From Pseudooceanicola spongiae (GTDB lineage: Bacteria; Pseudomonadota; Alphaproteobacteria; Rhodobacterales; Rhodobacteraceae), in NCBI RefSeq assembly GCF_014899185.1, contig NZ_CP045201.1, positions 2,278,501-2,342,500 on the forward strand: DNA of 64,000 nucleotides, read 5' to 3'. Within the stretch, counting starts at the first letter, position 1. The number at the start of each line of letters is the position of its first letter. Positions 53,426 through 62,003 of this stretch are shown in pieces. Under the pieces are notes generated by a model, which ran no database searches, was not told where the DNA came from, and worked only from the letters and a program-made list of their open reading frames with translations. The translations under genes were made by a program, and so were the position numbers.

Positions 53426-56038
53426 TCACACGGTCTGGCGGGCCTCGTCACACCACAGATCCAGCGCCGTATGGCTGCGGGCCCAGAGGTTGGGCAGCGC
53501 CGTGATCAGGGCGGGATCGACAGTGCCGCTTTGCTTGAGGGCGGTTTCGATCTGGCCAAGGTGTTTGCGCAGGGCCTTCAGCCCGAAGGCCGCGCAACTG
53601 CCCGCGATCCGGTGCGCCTGCGCCTGAAGCGCGGGGTCGTCGGTGGGTTTATCGGCAAACCAGGCAATGTCGCGGGCGGTCTCGTCGGTGAAACGTTGCA
53701 GCAGAGCCTCGCGCGCGGCTTCGGGCAGGTCGATCCAGAACCGCTCCAGATGGGCGGTATCGAGCAGGGCATCGACTGTGGAGGGCGACATCTCGGGGAC
53801 ACGCGCCACCTCAGTTGCGCCCTGCCGCGCGGCGGCGAGGGTCGCCAGCAGTTCGCCCCGGTCCAGCGGCTTGGAGATGCAGTATTCCATCCCGGCCTCG
53901 CGAAAGCGGGCGACCTCTTCGGGCAGGGCATGGGCGGTGACGGCGAGAATGGGGGTGCGGGCGCAGGGGCCCTTCCCCGCGCGGATCAGCCGCGCCGCCG
54001 CCTGCCCATCGAGCACCGGCATCGAAATATCCATCAGGATCAGATCGAAGGCGCGGGTGCTGGCCATCTCGACGCCGGACATGCCGTCATGAGCCTCGAT
54101 CACCTCATGGCCCTCGGCGATCAGCATCTGGCGGGCGACGAAGCGGTTTATCTCGTTGTCCTCGACCAGAAGGATGGTCATCGGCGCCTGTCTGGCCATG
54201 CGCGGCTGAAGCGTGCGCGCGCGACGGTCCGGGCCATTGTAGGCGGGCATGTCGGCGACGGGGAGCATCGGAATGCGCACCCAGAACAGACTACCCTCGC
54301 CCACTTCGCTTTCCGCGCCGATGGTGCCGCCCATCAGGCCCGTCATGCGGCGCGCAATGCCAAGGCCGAGGCCGGTGCCCCCGACCTGCCGCGCATAGGA
54401 GGAATCCAGCGTCTCGAAATCCAGAAAGATCCGCTCAAGATCGGCCTCGGCAATGCCGATGCCGGTGTCGATCACCCGAAACTCCAGCTTGGGATCGCGA
54501 AAGCCCAGCGTCTCGACCTCGATCTCGACGCTGCCGCCACGGGTGAATTTCACCGCGTTGCCCAAAAGGTTCAGCAGGACCTGCCGCAGACGGCGCGCAT
54601 CCCCAGCGATGGCATCCTGTTCCACGCCTTCCCAGTGCCAGCTCAGCGCGGTGCCGTTGGCCGCTGCCAGAGGCGAGATGGTTTCCACCACACCGTCCAG
54701 CAGGCGCTTGACCGACATCGGTTTCTGTTCGACCGAGAGCTTTCCGGCCTCGAACTTGGCAAGGTCCAGCACATCGTTGACAAGCCCCAATAGCAACTGC
54801 CCCGAGGATTGCATGTGATCCAGCAGATCGCTCTGCGCTTCGGTCATCTTGTGGTCGCGCAGCAGCTGCATGGTGCCGAGCAGACCGTTCAGCGGCGTGC
54901 GCATCTCATGGCTCATAACCGCGAGGAATTCTGCCTTGACGCGTTCGCTGGCAAGGGCGCGATCGCGGGCCTCGGTCAGCCCCTCTTCGGCGGCCTTGCG
55001 GCGTGAGATGTCGCGGATGAAGGCGACATAGACCGGGCCATCGGCCCCGGCGGCACGATCAAACGACAGCTCTGCCGGAAAGGTGCGCCCGCCGCGCGCC
55101 ATCGCCTTCACATCAAGCGTGCGGTCCAGAGTGGGCAGGATCGAGGCCACCGCGTCCGGGTCAAAGCGATGCCGCGCCAGGCTGAGGATCTGGTCGTGGC
55201 TTTCCGGCACGATCAGCAGCTCAAGCATGTCACGCTGGCGCGCTTCCGCGCGCGAGTAGCCAAAGATCGACTGGGCGGCCGTGTTGAATTCGCGGATCCG
55301 CCCCTCGGCATCGCTGAGGATGATCGCGTCGAGCGAGGTTTCCACGATGGTGCGCATCCGGCCCGCCGTGCGCTGCACCTCGGCTTCGCGCAGCGAGGCC
55401 AGACGGTTCAGCCGCCAGAGCGCCAGCGCCAGCAGCATCAGCCCGGCCAGCACGATCGCCAGAACGGCGGCGAGGCGGATCAGCGTGCCCATGACCTGCT
55501 GCCGCTGCTGATCGGAATCGTCTGCAAAGGCGGCAAGCCCGGCCAGCGTCAGGTTGCGCACCTCTACCATGATGGCATCGGCGGCGGTCTGCAACTCGGG
55601 CAGTGCGGCCTGCAGATCGGCATCGGGTCCGTCGATCAGCGGCACGGCGAAGGCCATGAAGTCCTGAATATTCTGACGCGGTTCGACGAGGTCGCGGGCA
55701 TCGCGCATCCCGCGATAGACCGCACCGGATTCCAGGGTGGCGAGGCGGCTGTAGAAGATATCGAACCGGCGGCGCAGGTCACGCAGGCTCACCTGATCCT
55801 TTTCGGCCAGTTCCAGCGCCAGGCGGAACTGCATGTATTCCACATCAGCCTGCGCCAGGCTCCATTGCAGATTGTCGGAATTCGAGGTGCTGAGCGCATC
55901 GATTTCGCGCAACACAAGAAAGGCCATGCTGCCCACCAGACCGACGCAGAAGGTCAGCGCAAGGACCGTTGCCGCCGTGCGGCTTCTCAGCAGACGCAAG
56001 GGGCGGGGCGCGGGGCTCTGATCGTCGGGCAGGCTCAT
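53426..56038 (-). CDS. Hybrid sensor histidine kinase with PAS, receiver and Hpt domains
   Basis: 870 aa. Two membrane helices (about 21-43 and 187-209) bracket a periplasmic helical sensor. Then come PAS (about 225-345), HisKA with His377 (VMSHEMRTPLNG), HATPase with N- and G-boxes (LLNLLGNAVKF; DTGIGIAEADL; GGTGLGLGIARR), a receiver domain with Asp670 (LILMDISMPVLDG) and Lys723, and an Hpt domain with His809 (QAHRIAGSCAAFG). It has all parts of a His-Asp-His relay, so the final aspartate should be on a separate regulator, best fitted by the LuxR-type protein at 58472. It is co-directional with the molybdopterin-domain-like gene 39 bases upstream. Confidence 0.9.
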   Translation of the reverse strand: MSLPDDQSPAPRPLRLLRSRTAATVLALTFCVGLVGSMAFLVLREIDALSTSNSDNLQWSLAQADVEYMQFRLALELAEKDQVSLRDLRRRFDIFYSRLATLESGAVYRGMRDARDLVEPRQNIQDFMAFAVPLIDGPDADLQAALPELQTAADAIMVEVRNLTLAGLAAFADDSDQQRQQVMGTLIRLAAVLAIVLAGLMLLALALWRLNRLASLREAEVQRTAGRMRTIVETSLDAIILSDAEGRIREFNTAAQSIFGYSRAEARQRDMLELLIVPESHDQILSLARHRFDPDAVASILPTLDRTLDVKAMARGGRTFPAELSFDRAAGADGPVYVAFIRDISRRKAAEEGLTEARDRALASERVKAEFLAVMSHEMRTPLNGLLGTMQLLRDHKMTEAQSDLLDHMQSSGQLLLGLVNDVLDLAKFEAGKLSVEQKPMSVKRLLDGVVETISPLAAANGTALSWHWEGVEQDAIAGDARRLRQVLLNLLGNAVKFTRGGSVEIEVETLGFRDPKLEFRVIDTGIGIAEADLERIFLDFETLDSSYARQVGGTGLGLGIARRMTGLMGGTIGAESEVGEGSLFWVRIPMLPVADMPAYNGPDRRARTLQPRMARQAPMTILLVEDNEINRFVARQMLIAEGHEVIEAHDGMSGVEMASTRAFDLILMDISMPVLDGQAAARLIRAGKGPCARTPILAVTAHALPEEVARFREAGMEYCISKPLDRGELLATLAAARQGATEVARVPEMSPSTVDALLDTAHLERFWIDLPEAAREALLQRFTDETARDIAWFADKPTDDPALQAQAHRIAGSCAAFGLKALRKHLGQIETALKQSGTVDPALITALPNLWARSHTALDLWCDEARQTV

Positions 56039-56077
56039 CTTCTTCTCCGCAGGGGCGGGGGCGATGGGCCGCCCGCG

Positions 56078-56602
56078 TCACTCCATCTCGATGCGATCCA
56101 GCTGCCATATGCTGCGCGAATACGCGACCTCGGACTGGTAGGCTGGCTTGCTGTCGTAGGGATAGATCACCCAGAGCGGGCCCTTGTCACGCAGGCTCAT
56201 CGGGGCGCCGTTGTTGAGGTAGGCGAGGATGGGACCGCCATCGACCCAGTCTTCGCTGGGAATGCTGACAGCATAGTCATTGACGGCCGTCGCGCGCAAA
56301 CTTTCTGCGTCGGTCCCGACAAAGGCCGCAAGATCGACCAGTTGCACCCCGGTGAAGGTCTGCAGGCCTTCGGTCCAGATGGTCTGGGTCTGAATGGTCA
56401 CACTCGGCAGGGCCTCAAGCATTGCGCGGTCAAACATGGCGGCGCCATCGGCGTTGGTGTTGGCGATATCGCCAGTCACGCTCAGCAGCACTTCGCCCGT
56501 GGGCTGCGCAAGATCGGACGCGCGCGCCGACAGAGGGGTCAGTGCCATCAGGCCGCCGAGGGCGAGCGCAAGGAACGAGGGTGTCACGGTTGTGGTGGTC
56601 AT
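56078..56602 (-). CDS. Periplasmic molybdopterin-domain-like protein lacking the Mo cysteine
   Basis: 174 aa with a signal peptide (about 1-28, ending SARAS). The mature part resembles the oxidoreductase molybdopterin-binding (sulfite-oxidase-type) fold: VLLSVTGDIANTNADGAAMFDRAML near the start, TWTEG-like IWTEGLQTFTGVQL, then NDYAVSIPSEDW and PLWVIYPYD. The whole sequence contains no cysteine, so the Mo-coordinating residue of true enzymes is missing. It lies directly before the hybrid kinase gene in the same direction. I infer a periplasmic ligand-binding partner of the kinase rather than an enzyme. Confidence 0.68.
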   Translation of the reverse strand: MTTTTVTPSFLALALGGLMALTPLSARASDLAQPTGEVLLSVTGDIANTNADGAAMFDRAMLEALPSVTIQTQTIWTEGLQTFTGVQLVDLAAFVGTDAESLRATAVNDYAVSIPSEDWVDGGPILAYLNNGAPMSLRDKGPLWVIYPYDSKPAYQSEVAYSRSIWQLDRIEME

Positions 56603-56680
56603 GGCGGTCTCCTGCGGTTCGGTGGACTCTGTGTGCCCCGAAACCGAGTTTTACGGCAGAGGGGCATCGGACCACCCGAC

Positions 56681-56696
56681 CTATCCAAAGGGATAG
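56681..56696. promoter_or_regulatory. CTATCC-N4-GGATAG inverted repeat, site 2 (kinase operon promoter)
   Basis: A perfect inverted repeat: CTATCC (56681-56686), spacer AAAG, GGATAG (56691-56696), extended by one more matching C/G pair on each side. It lies 79 bases before the ATG of the molybdopterin-domain-like gene that leads the kinase operon. Confidence 0.78.
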
Positions 56697-56707
56697 GACA
56701 GGCGGGG

Positions 56708-58120
56708 TCAGTAGGCGCCGCGCCCGCCCAGCACCGCCCGGAACGTCATGGCGATGATCATGAGGTCGAGCAGGGTGGAGCGGGCCCCGGCATAGGCGAG
56801 GTCCATCTCGACCATGCGGTCGAAGCCGATTTCGGCGCGCCCTGACACCTGCCAGATGCCGGTCAGGCCGGGATTGACCGCCAGACGGCCAAGGGCACGG
56901 TCGGGATAGGCGGCGACCTCTTCGGCCAGGGCCGGGCGGGGACCGACGAGCGACATATCACCGCGCAGGATGTTGAGCAGCTGCGGCAGCTCGTCCAGCG
57001 ACAGGCGGCGCAGCAGGCGGCCGACGCGGGTCACGCGCGGATCGTTGCGGGACTTGAAGCAGATCCCCTCGCGGTCCGAGGTGGCCAGCAGGGCGGCGCG
57101 GCGAGCTTCGGCGTCCGCATACATCGAGCGGAACTTGTACATCGTGAAGGGTTTGCCATCGCGCCCGATGCGGGTCTGGCGAAACAGGACTGGGCCCTTG
57201 CTCTCGGCGCGGATGACCGCCGCCAGCACCAGACCGACAGGCGCCAGCAGGGCGACAGCCGCCCCGGCGGTGACCACGTCCAGCACACGGCGGCGCAGGC
57301 TGTAGCCTTCGGTCTGGCCGACCGCATGGGCGGCGGCGCGCACCAGAAAGCTGAGGTTGCCGGCGAGGTAGCGTTTGGCCATGCGGCGCGGCTCAGACGC
57401 CAGACGCCAGATCCATTCGGCGCGCGCACGGCGCACGAAGGCGGGGGCGCGGCGCACCCGGCCCGACAGAAAGTCCAGCAGAGCACCGACACCCATGGTG
57501 ATGCGGGCCGTCAGACGCGGCGCATTGCGGGCCAGCCAGGCATCCTGCATCGGCACGCCAAGGGCGGCGATCAGGATATCGGGGCGGGCGGCGTTGATGG
57601 CGGCAATCGCCGCCTCCTCGTCCGCCATGCCGTCGTAGCCGTCGCGGGTGCCGACGATGCGCAGACCGGGGATCGACAGGCAGAGCCTGCGCGCCGCCTC
57701 CTCCGCCACGCCGGGACGTGCGCCCAGCAGATAGACGCTGAGGCCCTGCGCCGCCGCAGCCCGCAGCAGAGCAGGCGTGAAATCGGTGCCGTTGAGGTTT
57801 TCGGCGAAGCGCTTGCCACAGAACTTTGCGGCCAGCTCAACCCCGATCCCGTCGGGCAGAACCATGTCGGCAGTGCTCAGCGCATCCGCATAGGTGGTGT
57901 CCTTTGCCATGACGTTGCCGCAATGGGCATTCAGGAAGGCGACGCGGCGCGGAGTGTCCGAGGACAGCAGGTCATGAACAACCTGAGCGGTTGTGCCGCT
58001 GACCAGATCCAGACCGAACAGGCGGATCTGCGACAGGCCGGGACGGCGCGGGGCGAAGGCGTTGATCGTGTCGAGAGCGGGGTGGGACGAGGCAAAGTTG
58101 GCAGGGGCGAATTGGGTCAT
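56708..58120 (-). CDS. Fused WecG/TagA-type glycosyltransferase and initiating sugar-phosphate transferase
   Basis: 470 aa in two domains. Residues about 30-250 are a WecG/TagA/CpsF (GT26) transferase with FLNAHCGNVMAKD, LPDGIGVELAAKF and ALGVPMQDAWLARN. After a membrane helix (VLDVVTAGAAVALLAPVGLVLAAVI in outline, about 275-300), residues 300-470 are a bacterial sugar transferase (WcaJ/ExoY family) with KGPVLFRQTRIGRDG, YKFRSMYADAE, LRRLSLDELPQLLNI, SLVGPRPALAEEV and PGLTGIWQVSGR. The second half attaches the first sugar phosphate to undecaprenyl phosphate, and the first half probably adds the second sugar. One polypeptide doing both is unusual. Confidence 0.87.
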   Translation of the reverse strand: MTQFAPANFASSHPALDTINAFAPRRPGLSQIRLFGLDLVSGTTAQVVHDLLSSDTPRRVAFLNAHCGNVMAKDTTYADALSTADMVLPDGIGVELAAKFCGKRFAENLNGTDFTPALLRAAAAQGLSVYLLGARPGVAEEAARRLCLSIPGLRIVGTRDGYDGMADEEAAIAAINAARPDILIAALGVPMQDAWLARNAPRLTARITMGVGALLDFLSGRVRRAPAFVRRARAEWIWRLASEPRRMAKRYLAGNLSFLVRAAAHAVGQTEGYSLRRRVLDVVTAGAAVALLAPVGLVLAAVIRAESKGPVLFRQTRIGRDGKPFTMYKFRSMYADAEARRAALLATSDREGICFKSRNDPRVTRVGRLLRRLSLDELPQLLNILRGDMSLVGPRPALAEEVAAYPDRALGRLAVNPGLTGIWQVSGRAEIGFDRMVEMDLAYAGARSTLLDLMIIAMTFRAVLGGRGAY

Positions 58121-58471
58121 CGGGGCATCCAGTTTGCTAGAATTTCCAATGAGATGCCGTAATTATCCCCTTTGCTTCAACGGCGCGGAGGGAGGGGAAT
58201 GGACCCCGCCCGGTCAGTCCCCCTGCCTGTCGAGATAGCGCCGGAGCCCGTTTGTGCCGCCGCCTCCAGCCACCCGTATAGCGCGCTATCCCAACGGGTA
58301 GCGCCCCGAGGGGTGCTGCCCCCAGCGACGACGATTTCAGGTCGCCAAGGTCGGAGCGATGACATAGGCTGATCTCGACGGTGGCCCTGCCCCGCGCCAT
58401 GTCCTGGCCGCACCACAAAGGTGCGCCGTCGGGCAAGGCAGGCGCGCCCTGACGTAGTGAGTGGAGAAGAC
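58121..58471. other. Divergent intergenic region of the exopolysaccharide locus
   Basis: 351 bases between the fused transferase gene (minus) and the response regulator gene (plus). It holds the CTATCC-type box at 58286-58301 and both promoters. An AT-richer part at about 58135-58175 lies near the transferase start. No other gene is seen. Confidence 0.5.
58286..58301. promoter_or_regulatory. CTATCC-N4-GGATAG-type inverted repeat, site 3 (transferase/regulator promoters)
   Basis: CTATCC (58286-58291), spacer CAAC, GGGTAG (58296-58301), one mismatch to the repeat; the next outer pair is G/C. It lies about 166 bases from the transferase start and 170 from the response regulator start. Confidence 0.68.
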
Positions 58472-59086
58472 ATGCGCATTCTGATCGCCGACGATCATGA
58501 TCTTCTGCGGGATACTCTGGTGCTGTATTTGCAGAACGAAAGCGGCTTTGAGGCCGAAACAGCCGCGGATTTCCCCTCAGCCCTGAGTATGGTGCAGAGC
58601 AATCCCGGTTACGATCTGGTGCTGCTGGACTTCATGATGCCGGGCATGAACGGTCTGGAAGGCCTGCGGCGGATGTCCGAAGAACCCGGTGCCACCCATG
58701 TCGCGATCATCTCGGGCACCGCCAACAAGGAGGTCGCCGAAGAGGTGCTCGCCTCCGGTGCGGCCGGGTTTCTTCCCAAGACGCTGTCGGCGAAGTCGCT
58801 GGTCAACGCGGTGCGCTTCATGTCGATGGGCGAGCAATATGCGCCGCTGGATTTCCTGCGCGGCAGTGACGATGCACCGGCGCACCCGCTGACGGAAAAG
58901 CTGTCGCGCCGCGAATATGAGGTGCTGGAGGGGCTGACGCAGGGCAAATCCAACAAGGAGATCGCCCGCGATCTGGACATCCGCGAGCCCACCGTCAAGC
59001 TGCACGTCAAGACGCTGTATCGCAAGATCGGGGCGGCCAACCGCACTCAGGCGGCAATGATCGCCAAGGAAGAAGGGCTGTTCTGA
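58472..59086 (+). CDS. LuxR/NarL-family response regulator of the exopolysaccharide locus
   Basis: 204 aa from the ATG at 58472 with GGAGAAG upstream. The receiver domain (1-115) has the acidic pair in IADDHD, the phospho-acceptor Asp53 (LVLLDFMMPGMNG) and a lysine in FLPKTLSAKSL. The C-terminal LuxR helix-turn-helix (about 143-200) reads LSRREYEVLEGLTQGKSNKEI and PTVKLHVKTLYRKIG. It is the obvious end point of the hybrid kinase relay encoded at 53426-56038. The CTATCC-type boxes throughout the locus are its most likely DNA target (inference). Confidence 0.88.
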   Translation: MRILIADDHDLLRDTLVLYLQNESGFEAETAADFPSALSMVQSNPGYDLVLLDFMMPGMNGLEGLRRMSEEPGATHVAIISGTANKEVAEEVLASGAAGFLPKTLSAKSLVNAVRFMSMGEQYAPLDFLRGSDDAPAHPLTEKLSRREYEVLEGLTQGKSNKEIARDLDIREPTVKLHVKTLYRKIGAANRTQAAMIAKEEGLF

Positions 59087-59088
59087 TC

Positions 59089-59104
59089 CTATCCGTTCGG
59101 ATGG
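59089..59104. promoter_or_regulatory. CTATCC-N4-GGATAG-type inverted repeat, site 4 (chain-length gene promoter)
   Basis: CTATCC (59089-59094), spacer GTTC, GGATGG (59099-59104), one mismatch. It begins 2 bases after the response regulator stop and lies 92 bases before the chain-length gene start. A further half-site GGATAGG occurs at 59167-59173. Confidence 0.68.
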
Positions 59105-59195
59105 GTCCCCTCTCCGGTCGCGCGGGGCGCACATCCCGCCGCGCACCCCCTGAACAGCGCGCCTTGGGATAGGTGTGGCGGCAAGGAGAACCGCC

Positions 59196-60680
59196 ATGCC
59201 CCATCTCACCACCCGCCCTGCCCGCTTTGTCAAACTGCCGCCGATCGTTCGTGTGCCGCTGCGCGAGCTGTCGGTATCGCGTCTGTTTCGGGGCGGCAGG
59301 CCGACTGACCTTGGTCGCCTGCCCCGCTATGCCGGGATCTTTGCCATCGGGGCCACCTGCATCTGGGCGCCGATCTCAAGCTACCTCGCCACCGCCCCTC
59401 TGCGCTATACCAGCCAGCTGTCGCTGATCCTGCCGGGATCGGGCGCGTCCTCCTCGGTCAGCCTCAGCCAGATCGGGCAGGCCTCGTCCTTTGCCAACTC
59501 GGCCTTCTCCAACGGGTCGGTCAGCCCGACCGAGACCTACAAACGCCTGATGGGGGCCGAGCGTATTCTGGATGCCGCGGCAGGGTCGATGGGGATGGTC
59601 AGCCGCGACTTCGGACAGGCCAGGATCGAGTTGGTCGATCTGACCGGGCTGATCCATGTCACCATCACCGGCAACTCCCCCGAGGATGCGCAGGACCGCA
59701 GCAAGGCCCTGCTGGCGGCGTTCTTTTCCGAAATCGAAGCGCTGCGCACCAATGAGGTCAGCATGCGCGAGGACAGCGGGCGTTCCGCGATCGAGCAATA
59801 CCGCACCTCGGTGATGCAGACGCGCGAGGAGATCTCGGCCCTGCAACGTGAGAGCGGCCTGATCTCGGCCGATCAATATGACGCGCTGGTGGCCGAGGCC
59901 GATGCGCTGGCCCGCGCCACCCGCGACCTGTCGGTGACGCTGGATGAAAAGACCAAGGCGGTGGAGCAGTTGCAAGCCGCGCTGGCGACCAGCCCGCGCC
60001 TTGCAGCCGCCACCCTGCGCCTGCATGCCGATACGCAGTTCGTTGCCCTGACGGAAGAAATGTCGCTGCGCGCGACCGAGCTTTCGCAGCTGCGCGGGCG
60101 GTTTGGCGAGAAGCACCCTCAGGTCGCCAGCGCCCGCGCCGGTCATGCTGCCGCCGAGACCGAGGCGCATCTGCGTGCCCGCCAGCTGACGGGTCTGAGC
60201 GACGGCGAGCTCGCGACGCTCGACATCAGCCACGTCGGCAGCCGCGCCGGTCTGCTGAGCGATCTGGTGAAGCTGGATTCCGAGCGCGCCGGTCTGGTTG
60301 CCGAATACGCCGCGATGACGACGCGCCTTGCCACGTCAGAGACGCGCAAGCTGGCGCTGATCGACACCGCCGCGCGGCTTGAGGATCTGCAACGCGATTT
60401 CTCGGTCTCGGAGGCGGTGTTCGCCTCGGCCATGGCGAAATCGCAGACCTCCAAGACCGACCTCTATGCCTCCTACCCCCTCGTGCAGGTGCTGGAGGAC
60501 CCGTCCTTGCCGTCTGAGCCCTCCTCTCCGCGTCGCAAACTGGCGATTGCCGCCGGGATCGCCGCGACGTTTTTCCTGTTCGTGGGGCTGATGCTGGGTT
60601 GGCTGCGCCGCCCGCTGATCGGCACGCTGCTGCACGAGGGGCGCTCAGCTGCGCCCGGCCACGCCGTTCCGGCGGAGTGA
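59196..60680 (+). CDS. Polysaccharide chain-length/co-polymerase protein (Wzc/GumC type, no kinase domain)
   Basis: 494 aa from the ATG at 59196 with AAGGAG seven bases upstream. A first membrane helix (about 45-65) is followed by a long, largely helical periplasmic part with coiled-coil stretches (about 170-420) and a second helix near 460-480 (IAAGIAATFFLFVGLMLGWL in outline). There is only a short cytoplasmic tail, so the tyrosine-kinase domain of full-length Wzc is missing. It controls chain length and bridges polymerase to the export channel. The polymerase/ligase gene follows after 5 bases. Confidence 0.8.
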   Translation: MPHLTTRPARFVKLPPIVRVPLRELSVSRLFRGGRPTDLGRLPRYAGIFAIGATCIWAPISSYLATAPLRYTSQLSLILPGSGASSSVSLSQIGQASSFANSAFSNGSVSPTETYKRLMGAERILDAAAGSMGMVSRDFGQARIELVDLTGLIHVTITGNSPEDAQDRSKALLAAFFSEIEALRTNEVSMREDSGRSAIEQYRTSVMQTREEISALQRESGLISADQYDALVAEADALARATRDLSVTLDEKTKAVEQLQAALATSPRLAAATLRLHADTQFVALTEEMSLRATELSQLRGRFGEKHPQVASARAGHAAAETEAHLRARQLTGLSDGELATLDISHVGSRAGLLSDLVKLDSERAGLVAEYAAMTTRLATSETRKLALIDTAARLEDLQRDFSVSEAVFASAMAKSQTSKTDLYASYPLVQVLEDPSLPSEPSSPRRKLAIAAGIAATFFLFVGLMLGWLRRPLIGTLLHEGRSAAPGHAVPAE

Positions 60681-60685
60681 GGGCG

Positions 60686-61999
60686 ATGATGGACATCCAG
60701 CCGCAGAACCCTGCCGAGGCCATCGTCTTCAAGGCGCTGAAATGGACCTGGCCGTTCTACTTTGTCGGCGCGCTTTATGTCGTGGGGCCGGTGCTGGCGT
60801 GGTCGCTGGCGGGGCTGGCGTTCCTGTCGCTCTACCTCGGGCCGGCGATCCGGTCTGACCTGCAGGCGCGCGGACCGGTGCCGGGCACCGTCTGGCTGTG
60901 GTTCGCGGGGATGGGCGTGATGCTGATTGCGCTCTGGGTCGGGCATCTGGACTGGGGGCTTGGCACCAAGCAGACGATCAAATCCTCAATCGGTTGGGCC
61001 AAGGGCTGGGCGCTGCTGGCGCTGTTTCCCTTCATCGGGTCGGTCCTGCCGATCCGCCGCGAGGTGCTGATCCGTGCGCAGTGCATCGTTGGCCTGTGGA
61101 CTCTGTGCCTGACGCCGATCCTGTTCATCGCGCCGCAGATCGGCCTGCCGGAGCGGATCTTTACCTCTCCGCTGAAGGCCATCGGCGGGCCGGGGCCGGA
61201 GTATTTCAGCGTTTTCCTGTTCACCTGGGACCCGTCGAGCTGGACGCCGAGGTGGCAGTTCTACGCCCCGTGGTCGCCGTTTGCCGCCCTGCTGGGGGTG
61301 TTGCAGGTGTGCTTCGCGCTGGAGGATCGCAATATCAAGTGGCGCAGTATCGGGATTGCCGCCGGCATCACCATGATCCTGCTGTCGAAATCGCGCATGG
61401 GGCTGATTGGGCTGGTCGCCTGCACCATCGGGCCGCGCATGTTGCCCTTGCTGCTGAAGGGCTGGGCCTGGCAGGTGCTGGCGGGCATCACAGCCTCACT
61501 TGCGGTTCTGGGTACGGCCCTGCTGCAGGCGCTGAAGGACGGGGTTTCTGCCTTCAAGGGCGCGCGGGCCGACAGCACCCGGGTGCGCGAAACGTTGCAG
61601 CGCATTGCAGGAGAGCGGTGGGAAAACGAGGCCTACTGGTTCGGCCATGGCACCGTGCAACCCGGCGCGCATGTGGTCGAGTTCATGCCCATCGGCAGCC
61701 ACCACACCTGGTGGGGTCTGCTGTTCGTGAAGGGGCTGGTGGGGATGTCGGCGCTGCTGGTGCCGCTGGTCTGGCAAACCCTGCTGGCGCTGATGGATGC
61801 GGCGCGGGGGCCGCGCGGGCGCCTGCCGCTGGCCGTCATGATGACGATCATCCTGCTGTCCTTTGGCGAGAACCTGGAGATCGAGGCCTATATGCTCTGG
61901 CCCGGCCTGATGATCCTCGGGATTCACGCTTCCGAGATGAGCCGGGACGCCCGCGCCCGCCGGCAGAGCCGCGCGATGACGGAGTTGGCAGCGGAATAG
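60686..61999 (+). CDS. O-antigen polymerase/ligase-family membrane protein (Wzy-like)
   Basis: 437 aa from the ATG at 60686. It has about 10-12 membrane helices and a large polar loop at about 300-350 that ends in GSHHTWWGLLFVKGLVGMSA, a segment typical of the Wzy/WaaL group. It joins repeat units on the periplasmic face. It is co-transcribed with the chain-length gene. Whether it acts as polymerase or ligase cannot be told from sequence, but no other polymerase candidate exists in the locus. Confidence 0.78.
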   Translation: MMDIQPQNPAEAIVFKALKWTWPFYFVGALYVVGPVLAWSLAGLAFLSLYLGPAIRSDLQARGPVPGTVWLWFAGMGVMLIALWVGHLDWGLGTKQTIKSSIGWAKGWALLALFPFIGSVLPIRREVLIRAQCIVGLWTLCLTPILFIAPQIGLPERIFTSPLKAIGGPGPEYFSVFLFTWDPSSWTPRWQFYAPWSPFAALLGVLQVCFALEDRNIKWRSIGIAAGITMILLSKSRMGLIGLVACTIGPRMLPLLLKGWAWQVLAGITASLAVLGTALLQALKDGVSAFKGARADSTRVRETLQRIAGERWENEAYWFGHGTVQPGAHVVEFMPIGSHHTWWGLLFVKGLVGMSALLVPLVWQTLLALMDAARGPRGRLPLAVMMTIILLSFGENLEIEAYMLWPGLMILGIHASEMSRDARARRQSRAMTELAAE

Positions 62000-62003
62000 G
62001 CCG

